32,825 bases of DNA from an uncultured Bacteroidota bacterium (GTDB lineage: Bacteria > Bacteroidota > Bacteroidia > JABEUT01), in NCBI GenBank assembly GCA_903863935.1, contig CAIPDV010000073.1, forward strand, positions 1 through 32,825, in the 5' to 3' direction. Made by a program: the position numbers and the translations under genes. The number at the start of each line of letters is the position of its first letter. The stretch's first letter is position 1. The notes under the pieces are model-generated. The model saw nothing but the letters and a program-made list of their open reading frames with translations. It was not told the origin of the DNA and searched no databases. Positions 23,379-32,080 of this stretch are shown piece after piece.

Positions 23379-25829
23379 GTGCGGGGGTTTAAAACATTTT
23401 TAGTCACTTTTTTGCTTTTTGCTTTTTCATTTGGAGCCTCAGCCTCCGTTCTGAAAGGTAAGATATCCGATGAAAATAATCAGCCAATTCCGTTTGTAGC
23501 GGTTTATATTGAGGGGACAACTCAGGGCACACTTTCCAATATTGATGGAGAGTATTCGCTTGAACTTGCTCCCGGAACCTACAGAATGGTCTATCAGTTG
23601 ATAGGTTTCACAACCCGCACCGAGATTATAATTATTGGTTCCGATGCAGTTATTCATAATGAACAATTGAAATCAGAAGGCATACAGATATCGGCTGTAA
23701 CTGTGAATGCAAGCGGCGAAGACCCGGCGTATGCTATTATGCGCAAGGCAATAAAAATGCGTAAGCATTATCTCGATCAGGTAAAAGCATATTCATGCGA
23801 TGTGTACATAAAAGGAGTGCAGCGCATAAAAAAACATCCGCAAAAACTTTTCGGACAGGAGTTAAACTTCAGCCGCATGGATAGCAATTCAGGTATTATT
23901 TATTTATCGGAATCGGTTTCGAAATTCAACTTTATGCAACCCGATAAAATAAAAGAAGAGATGATATCCTCGAAAGTTAGCGGGAACAACAGGGCTTTCA
24001 GCTATAACCAGGAAAGTGATATGCTCATTAACTTTTATCAGAATAATATAAATTTTGATGAACTGAGTGAGCGTGGATTCATTTCTCCTATAGCTAACAA
24101 TGCAATGTTTTATTACAATTATAAACTGGCAGGAACCATTTCGGACAGTGGCAGGTTAGTAGATAAAATTGAAGTGATTGCAAAACGTAGCAACGATCCT
24201 GTTTTCCGGGGATATATTTACATTATGGAAGACGGATGGCGTATTTACAGCACCGACCTTTACCTGTGTAAGGCATCACAAATTGAATTTGTAGATACAC
24301 TTTACATAAACCAGGTTTTCCTTCCGGTGAAACCGGATACATGGATGATGTTCTCCAACAAACTGAAATTTACATTTAACTTTTTCGGTATTGTTGGCGA
24401 AGGTGTCTTCCTTGCAATGAACAGCAACTACAATATAAACCCCGATTTTCCTGCCCATTTTTTTAATGGCGAAGTGATGAAGGTTGACACAGGTTCGAAT
24501 AAAAAAGATTCATCGTATTGGAAAAAAACCAGACCTGTTGCCCTTACCAAAGAAGAGACACACGACTATCACAAGCGCGACAGCATGCAAAAAATTTATG
24601 ATTCAAAACCATATCTTGATTCTATTGACAGACGATCGAACAAGTTTCACATATCTACTATTTTTATAGGCCATACTTATTTTCAACGGTATAAAAAGCG
24701 TACCTGGTATTTACGTCCTCTCATTGAATCAGTCAGCTTTAATACAGTGCAGGGCTGGTGTGCCGGGTTGAGAGTTAACTACATGAAAGAATACAAAGAG
24801 AATAAACGCCTGTTTGCCTATGCCTCCGCCGGATATGGATTTTCAAGCAAACAACCCTATGCCAATCTCAACTTTTCATATAATTACGACCCGGTAAAAT
24901 GGGCTATGGTAAGCCTTGGTGGGGCTGTTGATGATGCCCAGTTCAACCATAACAACCCGATTTCTCCATTTATTAATTCCATTTACACGCTTTTTCAGGA
25001 CCAAAATTATATGAAACTTTACAGGCGTGCCAACATCTTCGTCTATCATAAAAGAGATCTTATAAATGGGGTTTCACTTGCTGAATCAGTAAGCTATTCT
25101 GATAACTCTCCGTTGATGAACACTACCAATTACAGGCTCATAAATATTCCCGGCAGGGTATATACTTCCAATGACCCGTTGTTCCCTAATAATGACGTGA
25201 CAAACTCAATTACTCACTCGAGCACATTGAGCGGTTTACTCCAGGTGGACATTCATTTCAACCAGAAATACATGACCTATCCGAATCAAAAAATTCTGAT
25301 GGATTCCAAATACCCTATACTGAGTTTCGCTTATAGAAAGGCTTTCGGGGGCTATTCTTCCGATGCGGCTAATTACGATTTTGTGAAAGCAACACTTACC
25401 GGCCAGTTAGGGTTGAAACTTTTAGGAACTTCCAAATTCTATGTTTCTGCCGGAAAATTCCTGAATACGCAAAATGTTCCATTTATGGATTACAACTACT
25501 TCAATGGCAATCAAACTATATTTTCTTCCTTTGGAAGTAGTGTTTTTCAATTATTACCTTACTATACTTACAGCACCACTGGTCCTTTTGCTGAAGTGCA
25601 TTTTGAACACAATTTCCAGGGTTTTCTTTTTAACAAGCTGCCTCTTATCCGTAAACTTAAACTGGATGAAATTGCAGGCATAAGTTATCTTACAACCAAC
25701 AACCTGCATAACTATTACGAATACTTTATCGGCGTTTCAAAATTAGGCGTTTTACGTTTTGAAGTAGTGGGCTCATATTCCAGAGAAACGGGATTTAGTA
25801 AGGGTTTCAGACTAGGAATAAGCTTATAA
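23379..25829 (+). CDS. DUF5686/carboxypeptidase-like regulatory domain outer-membrane protein
   Basis: 816 residues. The signal peptide is MRGFKTFLVTFLLFAFSFGASA. Residues about 24-105 form a CarboxypepD_reg-like domain (LKGKISDENNQPIPFVAVYIEGT...GTLSNIDGEYSLELAPGTY). The DUF5686 region follows, with AYAIMRKAIKMRKHYLDQVKAYSCDVYIKG, and the C-terminal half looks like alternating amphipathic strands ending FRLGISL, consistent with an outer-membrane beta barrel. The function is not established. The start is GTG 23379, 18 bp after the M1 gene; the nearby ATG at 23360 is out of frame. It is likely co-transcribed with the M1 gene. Confidence 0.8.
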   Translation: MRGFKTFLVTFLLFAFSFGASASVLKGKISDENNQPIPFVAVYIEGTTQGTLSNIDGEYSLELAPGTYRMVYQLIGFTTRTEIIIIGSDAVIHNEQLKSEGIQISAVTVNASGEDPAYAIMRKAIKMRKHYLDQVKAYSCDVYIKGVQRIKKHPQKLFGQELNFSRMDSNSGIIYLSESVSKFNFMQPDKIKEEMISSKVSGNNRAFSYNQESDMLINFYQNNINFDELSERGFISPIANNAMFYYNYKLAGTISDSGRLVDKIEVIAKRSNDPVFRGYIYIMEDGWRIYSTDLYLCKASQIEFVDTLYINQVFLPVKPDTWMMFSNKLKFTFNFFGIVGEGVFLAMNSNYNINPDFPAHFFNGEVMKVDTGSNKKDSSYWKKTRPVALTKEETHDYHKRDSMQKIYDSKPYLDSIDRRSNKFHISTIFIGHTYFQRYKKRTWYLRPLIESVSFNTVQGWCAGLRVNYMKEYKENKRLFAYASAGYGFSSKQPYANLNFSYNYDPVKWAMVSLGGAVDDAQFNHNNPISPFINSIYTLFQDQNYMKLYRRANIFVYHKRDLINGVSLAESVSYSDNSPLMNTTNYRLINIPGRVYTSNDPLFPNNDVTNSITHSSTLSGLLQVDIHFNQKYMTYPNQKILMDSKYPILSFAYRKAFGGYSSDAANYDFVKATLTGQLGLKLLGTSKFYVSAGKFLNTQNVPFMDYNYFNGNQTIFSSFGSSVFQLLPYYTYSTTGPFAEVHFEHNFQGFLFNKLPLIRKLKLDEIAGISYLTTNNLHNYYEYFIGVSKLGVLRFEVVGSYSRETGFSKGFRLGISL

Positions 25830-25841
25830 CCACATTCTCTG

Positions 25842-25880
25842 AATGTTCATCGCGTGAATCAACTTCTATGCGAGAACATT
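25842..25880. terminator. Possible bidirectional hairpin between convergent genes
   Basis: AATGTTCATCGC (25842-25853) can pair with GCGAGAACATT (25870-25880) with one bulged base. It lies between two converging genes and is followed by TTTATTTCTTCT on the plus side. It is a modest stem with a long loop, so it is a weak terminator candidate. Confidence 0.4.
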
Positions 25881-26338
25881 TATTTCTTCTCTCCTAAAAT
25901 ATTAAGCGATTCCTTAATGGTAATCCGGTCGCCATTTTTGTAAGCAACTATACAGGCGTCTTCGAAACCTGATTTTTTAAGTTGATCCTTAAAATCGGTA
26001 GCGGATTTCAGATCTTTAAACTCGCCGATATAATAACGGGTGAACCCATTATTTTCAAACGAATAAACTTCTCCTTCCACTCCATTTACCTTAATTGATT
26101 CAAGGTTGATCGCCTTCTTCAGAGCAAGAATTTGCACCCGGTATAATACGTTCACAGGCTCATAGGTACGTGATGTACCGTCTGGGTTAGCATCCGGTGT
26201 AACAACTATTTTAGCTCCTACATTCACTATTGCAGCTCCCTCCCCTATATGCAATGTATCTCTGGAAGCCATTGCCAGAAAAGGCAAAAGCATAAGTACT
26301 CCGGCTACTCCTTTCAAGCGAAAATTTATATTTTTCAT
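25880..26338 (-). CDS. SPOR-like domain protein, exported
   Basis: 152 residues. A signal peptide ends near LAMA (residue 24). Residues about 68-140 (VLYRVQILALKKAIN ... FTRYYIGEFKDLKSATDFKDQLKKSGFEDACIVAYKNGDRI) follow the SPOR pattern: a first strand with RVQI, a middle RYYIGEF strand, a helix, and a final ACIVAY strand. SPOR domains bind denuded glycan strands of peptidoglycan, so a periplasmic role in envelope or division processes is plausible. No transmembrane anchor or lipobox is visible besides the signal peptide. Confidence 0.78.
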   Translation of the reverse strand: MKNINFRLKGVAGVLMLLPFLAMASRDTLHIGEGAAIVNVGAKIVVTPDANPDGTSRTYEPVNVLYRVQILALKKAINLESIKVNGVEGEVYSFENNGFTRYYIGEFKDLKSATDFKDQLKKSGFEDACIVAYKNGDRITIKESLNILGEKK

Positions 26339-26370
26339 GCTTCTTTTGTAATTTGGTTTTGTGTTACGTA

Positions 26371-26378
26371 CAAAACTA
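26371..26378 (-). promoter_or_regulatory. TAnnTTTG promoter of the SPOR gene
   Basis: TAGTTTTG on the minus strand with 32 nt between the box and ATG 26338. Confidence 0.5.
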
Positions 26379-26845
26379 GCTACTATAAACGCGGAGTTTC
26401 TGGCCCCAAATAGGATGTTATAAACAATGGATTGTAGAAATCGTAAGGTTTTTACACCTTATATGCCCTGCTCTACTAATAGGGATAGGGGTTTATAAAA
26501 AATGAATTGGGGTAAAACATGCCAATCCCCATAGGAACATCTCCATCTTTTTCTTCCACCTATCAGCATATTGAACGCTGCATCGTATTTTTTTGGTTCA
26601 GTATAACATGAGCTGACCTTTTAATTCTTTCATGATACCCTTTCAATTTATTGAACAAAAGAAAGAATACGATACCTGAAAACCTGTTATTCGTCATGAT
26701 TATCGATGTTCTACCCTGAAAATCCATTTTAATTATTTGAATAGTTACCTATATCATAATAATCCGGAAACAAAATCATTATCTTCGTGAAAAGGCAGCT
26801 ATACAAGTGTATAATTTAACCCCTACCAGGCCCTTTATAACAAGC
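26379..26845. other. 467-bp non-coding region with an imperfect long hairpin
   Basis: No convincing gene. A paired region is visible: ATCGTATT (26582-26589) with AATACGAT (26666-26673), continued by GTTCA (26596-26600) with TGAAC (26652-26656), separated by unpaired T/A runs and enclosing about 50 nt. Smaller repeats include TAAGGT/ACCTTA near 26444-26460. A degenerate -7 sequence, TTATCTTCG at about 26779-26787, may serve the lipoprotein downstream. One CCTGTTAT (around 26683) occurs without the rest of the element A/B/C architecture. It may be a structured RNA or a decayed insertion. Confidence 0.4.
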
Positions 26846-27679
26846 ATGAAAAAATTACTTTGGATAATCCCTATAGTGCTTCTATTTTCGTGCAACTACA
26901 GCAACTCCGATGTATTAAATTTTAAAGTGGAGTATAAACCCGATTGTGTTTATAAACAGACCATGACCGACAAAACGCAAACGGAAACCAAGTATGATGC
27001 TACCCCTGAAGTTCTTCAAACCTTAAAAGATAAAGGCATTCAAAATCCATCTAAACTCAATAACAATATTTCTGTTTTAATTACTTTGAAAACCGGTAAG
27101 CTGGGACCCCAGAACATCTATCCGTTTACAATGAACTATATTAAAACGGAAAGCAAGGACGGTAAAAAGGAAATTCCTGACAACACCTTTTTTTATGGAA
27201 CCGATACGCTTGGGCGTGTTCCGATGATTGATTCTGTTTCACCCTTGCCCGATATGACCGCAGATGCTAAAAAGAAATTGGTTTCTGCAGTGCAGGACAT
27301 GCTGCAGGAATCGTGCGGACCTGAAAAGAAACTAAAGGTTGGCGAGCAATTTACACGGGAAGCACCTATGAATGTTGATATGGGATTTACCAAACTGCGC
27401 ATGACCGTTACTTCAACGTACAGTTTAAAGAACATTGCAAACAATGTAGCTACATTCGAAATAACACAGGTTTACGCATTAAACTCTACCATTAAGAACC
27501 ATACTTTTAAAGCCGATGGGGTTGGCAAAGGCAATATAGTATATGATATATCGGACAACTATTACAAAGATTATGCCATTAATATGACCCTGAACATGTC
27601 GATGGATAATGGAGGCATATTTGCCAATATTAAAACGGATAGTAATATCGACATTCAAACTTCACTGGTGCAGAATTAG
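26846..27679 (+). CDS. Lipoprotein of unknown function
   Basis: 277 residues from ATG 26846 (MKKLLWIIPIVLLFSC); the frame extends upstream to a GTG at 26807, but the signal peptide and lipobox (LLFSC) favour the ATG. The mature part is a soluble, strand-rich domain with VEYKPDCVYKQTMTDKTQTETKYD near the start and FTREAPMNVDMGFTKLRMTVTSTYSLKNIANNVATFEITQVYAL later. It resembles Bacteroidota lipoproteins of the DUF6263 type in general appearance, but I am not sure of that assignment. No operon partner is visible. Confidence 0.7.
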   Translation: MKKLLWIIPIVLLFSCNYSNSDVLNFKVEYKPDCVYKQTMTDKTQTETKYDATPEVLQTLKDKGIQNPSKLNNNISVLITLKTGKLGPQNIYPFTMNYIKTESKDGKKEIPDNTFFYGTDTLGRVPMIDSVSPLPDMTADAKKKLVSAVQDMLQESCGPEKKLKVGEQFTREAPMNVDMGFTKLRMTVTSTYSLKNIANNVATFEITQVYALNSTIKNHTFKADGVGKGNIVYDISDNYYKDYAINMTLNMSMDNGGIFANIKTDSNIDIQTSLVQN

Positions 27680-27729
27680 CATTTCACCCTGTCACAGAAA
27701 GCTAACGAAGTTTATACTTAGGAACTATA

Positions 27730-28650
27730 CTAATTGAACGATTCCCTGAATTCCACCGGGGAAAGTTTGGTTTTGGTTTTGAACAACTTACTGAATGATT
27801 GCGGATGTTCAAAGCCTAAAGTATAGGCTATTTCACTAACGGATAAATGGGTAGTGGAAAGCTTTTCCTTAGCTTTTTCCAGTAGTTTATCATGAATCAA
27901 TTGTTGGGTGCTTTGTCCGGTTAATGTTTTAAGCAAGCCACTTAAATAACCAGCAGATACATTTAATGTGTCGGCAATATATTTAACCGAAGGCAATCCC
28001 TTTTCTGCCAGATTCTCATTATCAAAATATTCCGTAAGAATAGTTTCGAGGCGTTCCAGAATTTTATGGTTGGTTATTTTCCGTGTTATAAACTGGCGAT
28101 TATAAAATCGTTCGGAATAAGTAAGCAACAATTCCAGTTGCGCAATGATGACATCCTGGCTAAACTTATCAATATTGGAATGATACTCGAGTGCCATATT
28201 CTGCATCAGGTTTATAATCATCGTCTCTTCTTTATCGGAAAGAAACAAAGCCTCATGCACCGAATAATCAAAATATTCGTATCGTTTTATTGTTTTGGCT
28301 AAAGCAGTGTTCCAGAAAAAGTCAGGATGCACCAGCAACAGCCACCCCGAATGTGTTATTGCTTTACCTTCCTCTACTTCAATTCCAAAGACTTGTCCGG
28401 GAGAAATAAAAGACATCGTGCCTTCGTCAAAATCATATTCCTGTTGACCATATTTCATTTTAGCATTGAAATTCCTTTTCAAAGAGATGGAGTAGAAACC
28501 AAATACTATACGTGTCGGTTTTTTGCTTGGTAAATGTTTAATGGATTCAAAATTTATCACACTTATTAGTGGATGCTCCGGTTTTGGAAGCCCTGTAACC
28601 TGGTGATAATCGCTTATGGTTTTAATCCTGTAAGGCTGCGTGCTTGGCAT
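27730..28650 (-). CDS. AraC family transcriptional regulator
   Basis: 306 residues. The N-terminal part is a cupin-like sensing domain (about residues 30-150). The C-terminal 100 residues carry the two AraC HTH motifs: LPSVKYIADTLNVSAGYLSGLLKTLTGQS and LSVSEIAYTLGFEHPQSFSKLFKTKTKLSPVEFRESF. It lies 15 bp downstream of an NmrA-like oxidoreductase gene on the same strand, so it is probably co-transcribed and controls that gene. Tandem GTAGTCAAA repeats upstream of the pair are the likely binding site. Confidence 0.92.
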   Translation of the reverse strand: MPSTQPYRIKTISDYHQVTGLPKPEHPLISVINFESIKHLPSKKPTRIVFGFYSISLKRNFNAKMKYGQQEYDFDEGTMSFISPGQVFGIEVEEGKAITHSGWLLLVHPDFFWNTALAKTIKRYEYFDYSVHEALFLSDKEETMIINLMQNMALEYHSNIDKFSQDVIIAQLELLLTYSERFYNRQFITRKITNHKILERLETILTEYFDNENLAEKGLPSVKYIADTLNVSAGYLSGLLKTLTGQSTQQLIHDKLLEKAKEKLSTTHLSVSEIAYTLGFEHPQSFSKLFKTKTKLSPVEFRESFN

Positions 28651-28665
28651 ATTGCAATTTACTTC

Positions 28666-29559
28666 TTATTTATTATATACCACGGCAAATTCTTTTGCAT
28701 AGTCTTTTAGTTTTACTTTACCCAGTTCAGGTTTGTTCAGGTAATAATCCCGGTAAAATTCTCCGCTATGCATGCTTGCTTGCATTTCCACCAAACCGGC
28801 AACAAGTAGTTTAGACATTCCGAATCCTTCGTATGCGCTTTGTAATTGTTCATTGGTAATCAAGTCCCATTTTAAATCAGGTTTACCGATAGCAGCACCT
28901 AAAATACTTGCTACTTCGTTACAAGTTAGCTCTTCACTTGCTACGTAAAGCACTTTTCTGTGCGCAAGAGTGGATGTTATTATTTCTGTTGAAATAGTTG
29001 CAGCAATGTCAATGGGAGAAACCCATGGTATCAAATCATCACTTCCATAGTTTGACGCAATACTACCCCTGTTTTTTATAGCAGGTATAAAAAGTAATAA
29101 ATTATAATAGAAACCAACGGGGCGGATGAATGTAATTTCAACATTTTGTAGTTTACTAAGAACAAATTCTGCATTACGATGACCAATAATGATACCTGAA
29201 TTCTTAGTCATATCCGCACCAACACTACTGAGGTGAACCACTCGTTTTACCTCGGATTTTTGGATAGCCTCTGCGAAGTTGTTTACGAGTTTGTTCCAAT
29301 TCTCCATCAGGTCAAAGTTAGGAACGCCGAAATGAGGTGGAGGTATCATTGTATATATGGCATCGGCCCCTTTAAAAGCGGATGTAAGGAATGGAACATC
29401 CTCCAAATTGCCGATTGCGGCTTTTGCGCCCAATGCTTCAATATCCTTTTGTCTTTCGGCTTTGCTGCTGATAACCGTAACTGTATGTCCCTTTTGCACT
29501 AATTCTATTGCTAAAGGCTTGCTGATGTTCCCTAACGAACCTGTAAGTGTAATTTTCAT
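28666..29559 (-). CDS. NmrA-like NAD(P)-binding oxidoreductase or sensor
   Basis: 297 residues with an N-terminal Rossmann motif MKITLTGSLGNISKPLAIELVQKGHTVTVIS, in which the usual GxxGxxG is seen as TGSLGNIS. ADAIYTMIPPP, VVHLSSVGADM and FIRPVGFYYNLL are typical of the NmrA / atypical short-chain dehydrogenase group (QOR2-like). The catalytic Tyr-x-x-x-Lys is not obvious, so it could bind NAD(P) as a redox sensor or reduce a quinone-like substrate. It is the first gene of the pair with the AraC regulator. Confidence 0.88.
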   Translation of the reverse strand: MKITLTGSLGNISKPLAIELVQKGHTVTVISSKAERQKDIEALGAKAAIGNLEDVPFLTSAFKGADAIYTMIPPPHFGVPNFDLMENWNKLVNNFAEAIQKSEVKRVVHLSSVGADMTKNSGIIIGHRNAEFVLSKLQNVEITFIRPVGFYYNLLLFIPAIKNRGSIASNYGSDDLIPWVSPIDIAATISTEIITSTLAHRKVLYVASEELTCNEVASILGAAIGKPDLKWDLITNEQLQSAYEGFGMSKLLVAGLVEMQASMHSGEFYRDYYLNKPELGKVKLKDYAKEFAVVYNK

Positions 29560-29609
29560 TTTTCTGTTTTTTTATTACTGCAAAGGACTACATAAACAAA
29601 CTGACAGAA

Positions 29610-29639
29610 GTAGTCAAATCTACTATTGTTGTAGTCAAA
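29610..29639 (-). promoter_or_regulatory. Tandem AraC-type operator repeats
   Basis: GTAGTCAAA occurs at 29610-29618 and 29631-29639, start-to-start distance 21 bp, i.e. two helical turns, 51-80 bp upstream of ATG 29559. Two direct half-sites on one face of the helix is the classical AraC-family arrangement. A related GTAGTCCTTTG (minus strand, about 29582-29592) lies between this site and the gene and overlaps the promoter region. Confidence 0.6.
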
Positions 29640-29725
29640 AACGGGTATCTAGGATATATAAGGAATTTGTGCAGAGAAATCACACCTGCACGCTGTTCAT
29701 TTTTATTTTTTCACTATTTCCCCCA

Positions 29726-29785
29726 GTAGGCACTGATTTGTAATCAGTGCCTACGAGATTTAAAATTGCCAGTCGGGCTCCGACT
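29726..29785. repeat. Double-palindrome intergenic repeat at the 3' end of the PNGase F-like gene
   Basis: Two perfect hairpins in a 60-bp unit: GTAGGCACTGATT (29726-29738) with AATCAGTGCCTAC (29742-29754), 13 bp and a 3-nt loop; and AGTCGG (29771-29776) with CCGACT (29780-29785). The second overlaps the stop codon (29786-29784) of the minus-strand gene. There is no T tract after the stems in the direction of that gene, so this is a REP-like element rather than a simple terminator. I recall similar sequences in other Bacteroidota, not verified here. Confidence 0.75.
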
Positions 29786-32003
29786 ATTTTGTCACCATTA
29801 CCTTCTTCACCACTTGTCCATCGGTGTTGGAGATAATAACACAGTAAATTCCGGCAGCAAAACCATTCAGGTTTATGTTGTAGTGTTCCAATCCAGCACT
29901 TACTGTTTTTTCATACACAAGTGTACCCATTGCTGAAAATATCTTTACGTTTTTATCTTTCTGCGAAGCATCTAATCCGGAAATGGTGAGTTGTGTGCTG
30001 GCAGGGTTTGGATATACATTGTAATCAATGGAGTATTTCATTTCACCATCGTTGGTGATAACACCTACGGTAAAATTTTGGCTTATTGAAGTTCCGAAAT
30101 CAGCATTGAATGTAGCAAGACCTCCCACAGTTACTTTTCTGAATGAGAGGGCACCATTACCATCGCTATTGGCAAAAAAGGAAAGGCCATCCTTACCCTG
30201 GTCATTCAACTGGAAGTGGTAGCAACCCGGTGCAAGGTTCCAAACAGTATCGTAATAGGTTGTAGTATTTGAAAAACCCGATTTGCTGTATACTATGTTT
30301 CCATTTACATCTTCAATAAAGTAGGACGATTCCCAGGCTGCCTTATTGGTAAATAGTTTAATTACAAATGAAGACGGATAAGTAGGCACGGTATCATAAG
30401 GAACTATCATGTAGTTATTATCGGCATATTGGTCGGTTCCTCCATTCGGATTGCCAATGGTTACTTCAAATTTATTGATGTTGGAAGATTTCAAATGCAC
30501 CCATGGCAGATAAACCAGGGCAGTATCATCGAACGGTAAATTACCTGTCCATGTATAGGTATTATGCGTTGAGCCAATCTGTCCGTAATAGAAAGTGAGG
30601 CTCTTCAAAGTATCCGCTCCTGTATTGCGAATTACCACCTGCGGGTTTCCACAACTTGGGTTAATTCTGCTATAGGGTGCATATTTATTAGGCGATAAAA
30701 TATCTTCAACAGCGGCATCCAGTTTATATTTTATTGGACCGTAGTAAATAAGAGCTGAGCCAAAAATGTAAACGCTTCCTCCGTTAGGAGAAATGTATGG
30801 GTCCATATCTACGCGAATGGTATCAGTTCCACCACGGGTAACATAAGGGGTAAGGTCATCGAGATATGGATTAACCAAATCTCCCGGACACCAGTTAGCC
30901 CGGTCGAAAAGCCACGTTCCGCTTTGCGCCCATAGTGCATTCAATCCGCAATTATCGCGCCATACATAAGGGTTGTAACGTTGTTTACCATCTACATACA
31001 CATGCTGATAATTTCCGCAGAACTCAGTACAGTTATTACCATCTTCACCATGTCCGGTTTGTATAATTCGTAAGCGAGTTCCATGTGCTGCTGTATCAAT
31101 TTTAGCAGCGTAAGGAGTCAGGTAATTCGATATAGGATTGCTTACACTTCCATACGGAAATGTACCTGTCCAAAGCTTAATAGCTTTGTATGGTTTATGA
31201 TCCGGATTACCGGTTATCATTTCAAAATCGCAAGATGCTAAGAAGCCATCGGACCAACCGCTGTAGAATACCGAAATTTGAACTGAATCATGAAGCAATG
31301 AAGAGAAATCTGTAATATCGAATTTGTAAGGATTGGTCCATGTGCTGCCGTAGTAGCTGCCATAGGGAGTTATCATCCGGGCAATTTCATATTGGGCAAT
31401 GGAATCATACACCGAATAATATGGGCAATAGGCAAGATACATGGAAGTATCCGGAGTTACATAAATGGAGTCTACAATATTTCCGAGGTTATCGTAATAG
31501 TGATTATAATAACCTGCTACCCACCAATGCACTGTATCAGTAGGCACTGTAGGTTGCAAACAATTTTTGTACTGAACAATGGTGTAGGCCGCATTTTTGG
31601 TTGAATCGGTTGCGTTAGTTGTGGTATCGTAATAGGTAACCCAGGTAGTATCAAACTTTACTTTTACAGAATCCATTTTGTTTCCGTTCACAGTAAAAGC
31701 AGGCCCCTGCATTAAGGTAGAATCTTTATGGTGAGTATTTTGATTGAGGTAAATATCCACCGTATAATCCCATCCGCTGCAACGAGGAGAAGGGCATCCC
31801 AATGTAAAATTCAAATATACTTTACGATACGAAACCGTATCTGCCGGAAACACGCCCCATCCGTCATACGATGCCGGAGGCGAGGTCATGTGTACCTTTG
31901 TTTGGGTAATAACATGAATGGTATCAGGAGTTTGGGCTGTTACCGAAATTGTAAACAGAAGAACGAACAAGGGAAAAAGTGAAGCAAGAATAGCCTTTTT
32001 CAT
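29784..32003 (-). CDS. Secreted PNGase F-like protein with T9SS sorting domain
   Basis: 739 residues from ATG 32003; a TTG two codons upstream is unnecessary. A signal peptide ends near TAQ (about residue 24). Two regions resemble the peptide-N-glycosidase F fold: YLNFTLGCPSPRCSGWDYTVDIYL near the N-terminus, and TGHGEDGNNCTEFCGNYQHVYVDGKQRYNPYVW...GTWLFDRANWCPGD around residues 310-370. In PNGase F the corresponding blocks contribute to the two jelly-roll domains and the active site, so amidase activity on N-glycans is possible but not assured. The C-terminal SIDYNVYPNPASTQLTISG ... GIYCVIISNTDGQVVKKVMVTK is a type A T9SS domain, so it should be secreted. Its stop codon lies inside a palindromic repeat. 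Confidence 0.8.
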   Translation of the reverse strand: MKKAILASLFPLFVLLFTISVTAQTPDTIHVITQTKVHMTSPPASYDGWGVFPADTVSYRKVYLNFTLGCPSPRCSGWDYTVDIYLNQNTHHKDSTLMQGPAFTVNGNKMDSVKVKFDTTWVTYYDTTTNATDSTKNAAYTIVQYKNCLQPTVPTDTVHWWVAGYYNHYYDNLGNIVDSIYVTPDTSMYLAYCPYYSVYDSIAQYEIARMITPYGSYYGSTWTNPYKFDITDFSSLLHDSVQISVFYSGWSDGFLASCDFEMITGNPDHKPYKAIKLWTGTFPYGSVSNPISNYLTPYAAKIDTAAHGTRLRIIQTGHGEDGNNCTEFCGNYQHVYVDGKQRYNPYVWRDNCGLNALWAQSGTWLFDRANWCPGDLVNPYLDDLTPYVTRGGTDTIRVDMDPYISPNGGSVYIFGSALIYYGPIKYKLDAAVEDILSPNKYAPYSRINPSCGNPQVVIRNTGADTLKSLTFYYGQIGSTHNTYTWTGNLPFDDTALVYLPWVHLKSSNINKFEVTIGNPNGGTDQYADNNYMIVPYDTVPTYPSSFVIKLFTNKAAWESSYFIEDVNGNIVYSKSGFSNTTTYYDTVWNLAPGCYHFQLNDQGKDGLSFFANSDGNGALSFRKVTVGGLATFNADFGTSISQNFTVGVITNDGEMKYSIDYNVYPNPASTQLTISGLDASQKDKNVKIFSAMGTLVYEKTVSAGLEHYNINLNGFAAGIYCVIISNTDGQVVKKVMVTK

Positions 32004-32009
32004 AACCAA

Positions 32010-32048
32010 TATTTTAGTGAGTTAATGTGCGTTGAAAACACTAAAATA
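32010..32048. repeat. Inverted repeat upstream of the PNGase F-like gene
   Basis: TATTTTAGTG (32010-32019) and CACTAAAATA (32039-32048), perfect 10-bp arms around 19 nt, 7 bp before ATG 32003. It could be a regulator-binding palindrome, a 5' UTR hairpin or the terminator of the upstream DUF2807 gene. No TAnnTTTG box is visible nearby. Confidence 0.5.
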
Positions 32049-32080
32049 CATTATTTCTGATTACCCCGCTTTGGTAAAGC

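Noticed and set aside
26683-26690. Degenerate fourth repeat element around a single CCTGTTAT
   Set aside because: No box, no second unit and no anti-repeat hairpin nearby; one 8-mer is expected by chance.
29726-29754. Rho-independent terminator
   Set aside because: The stem is strong, but no T tract follows on either strand in a suitable position; a REP-like repeat fits better.
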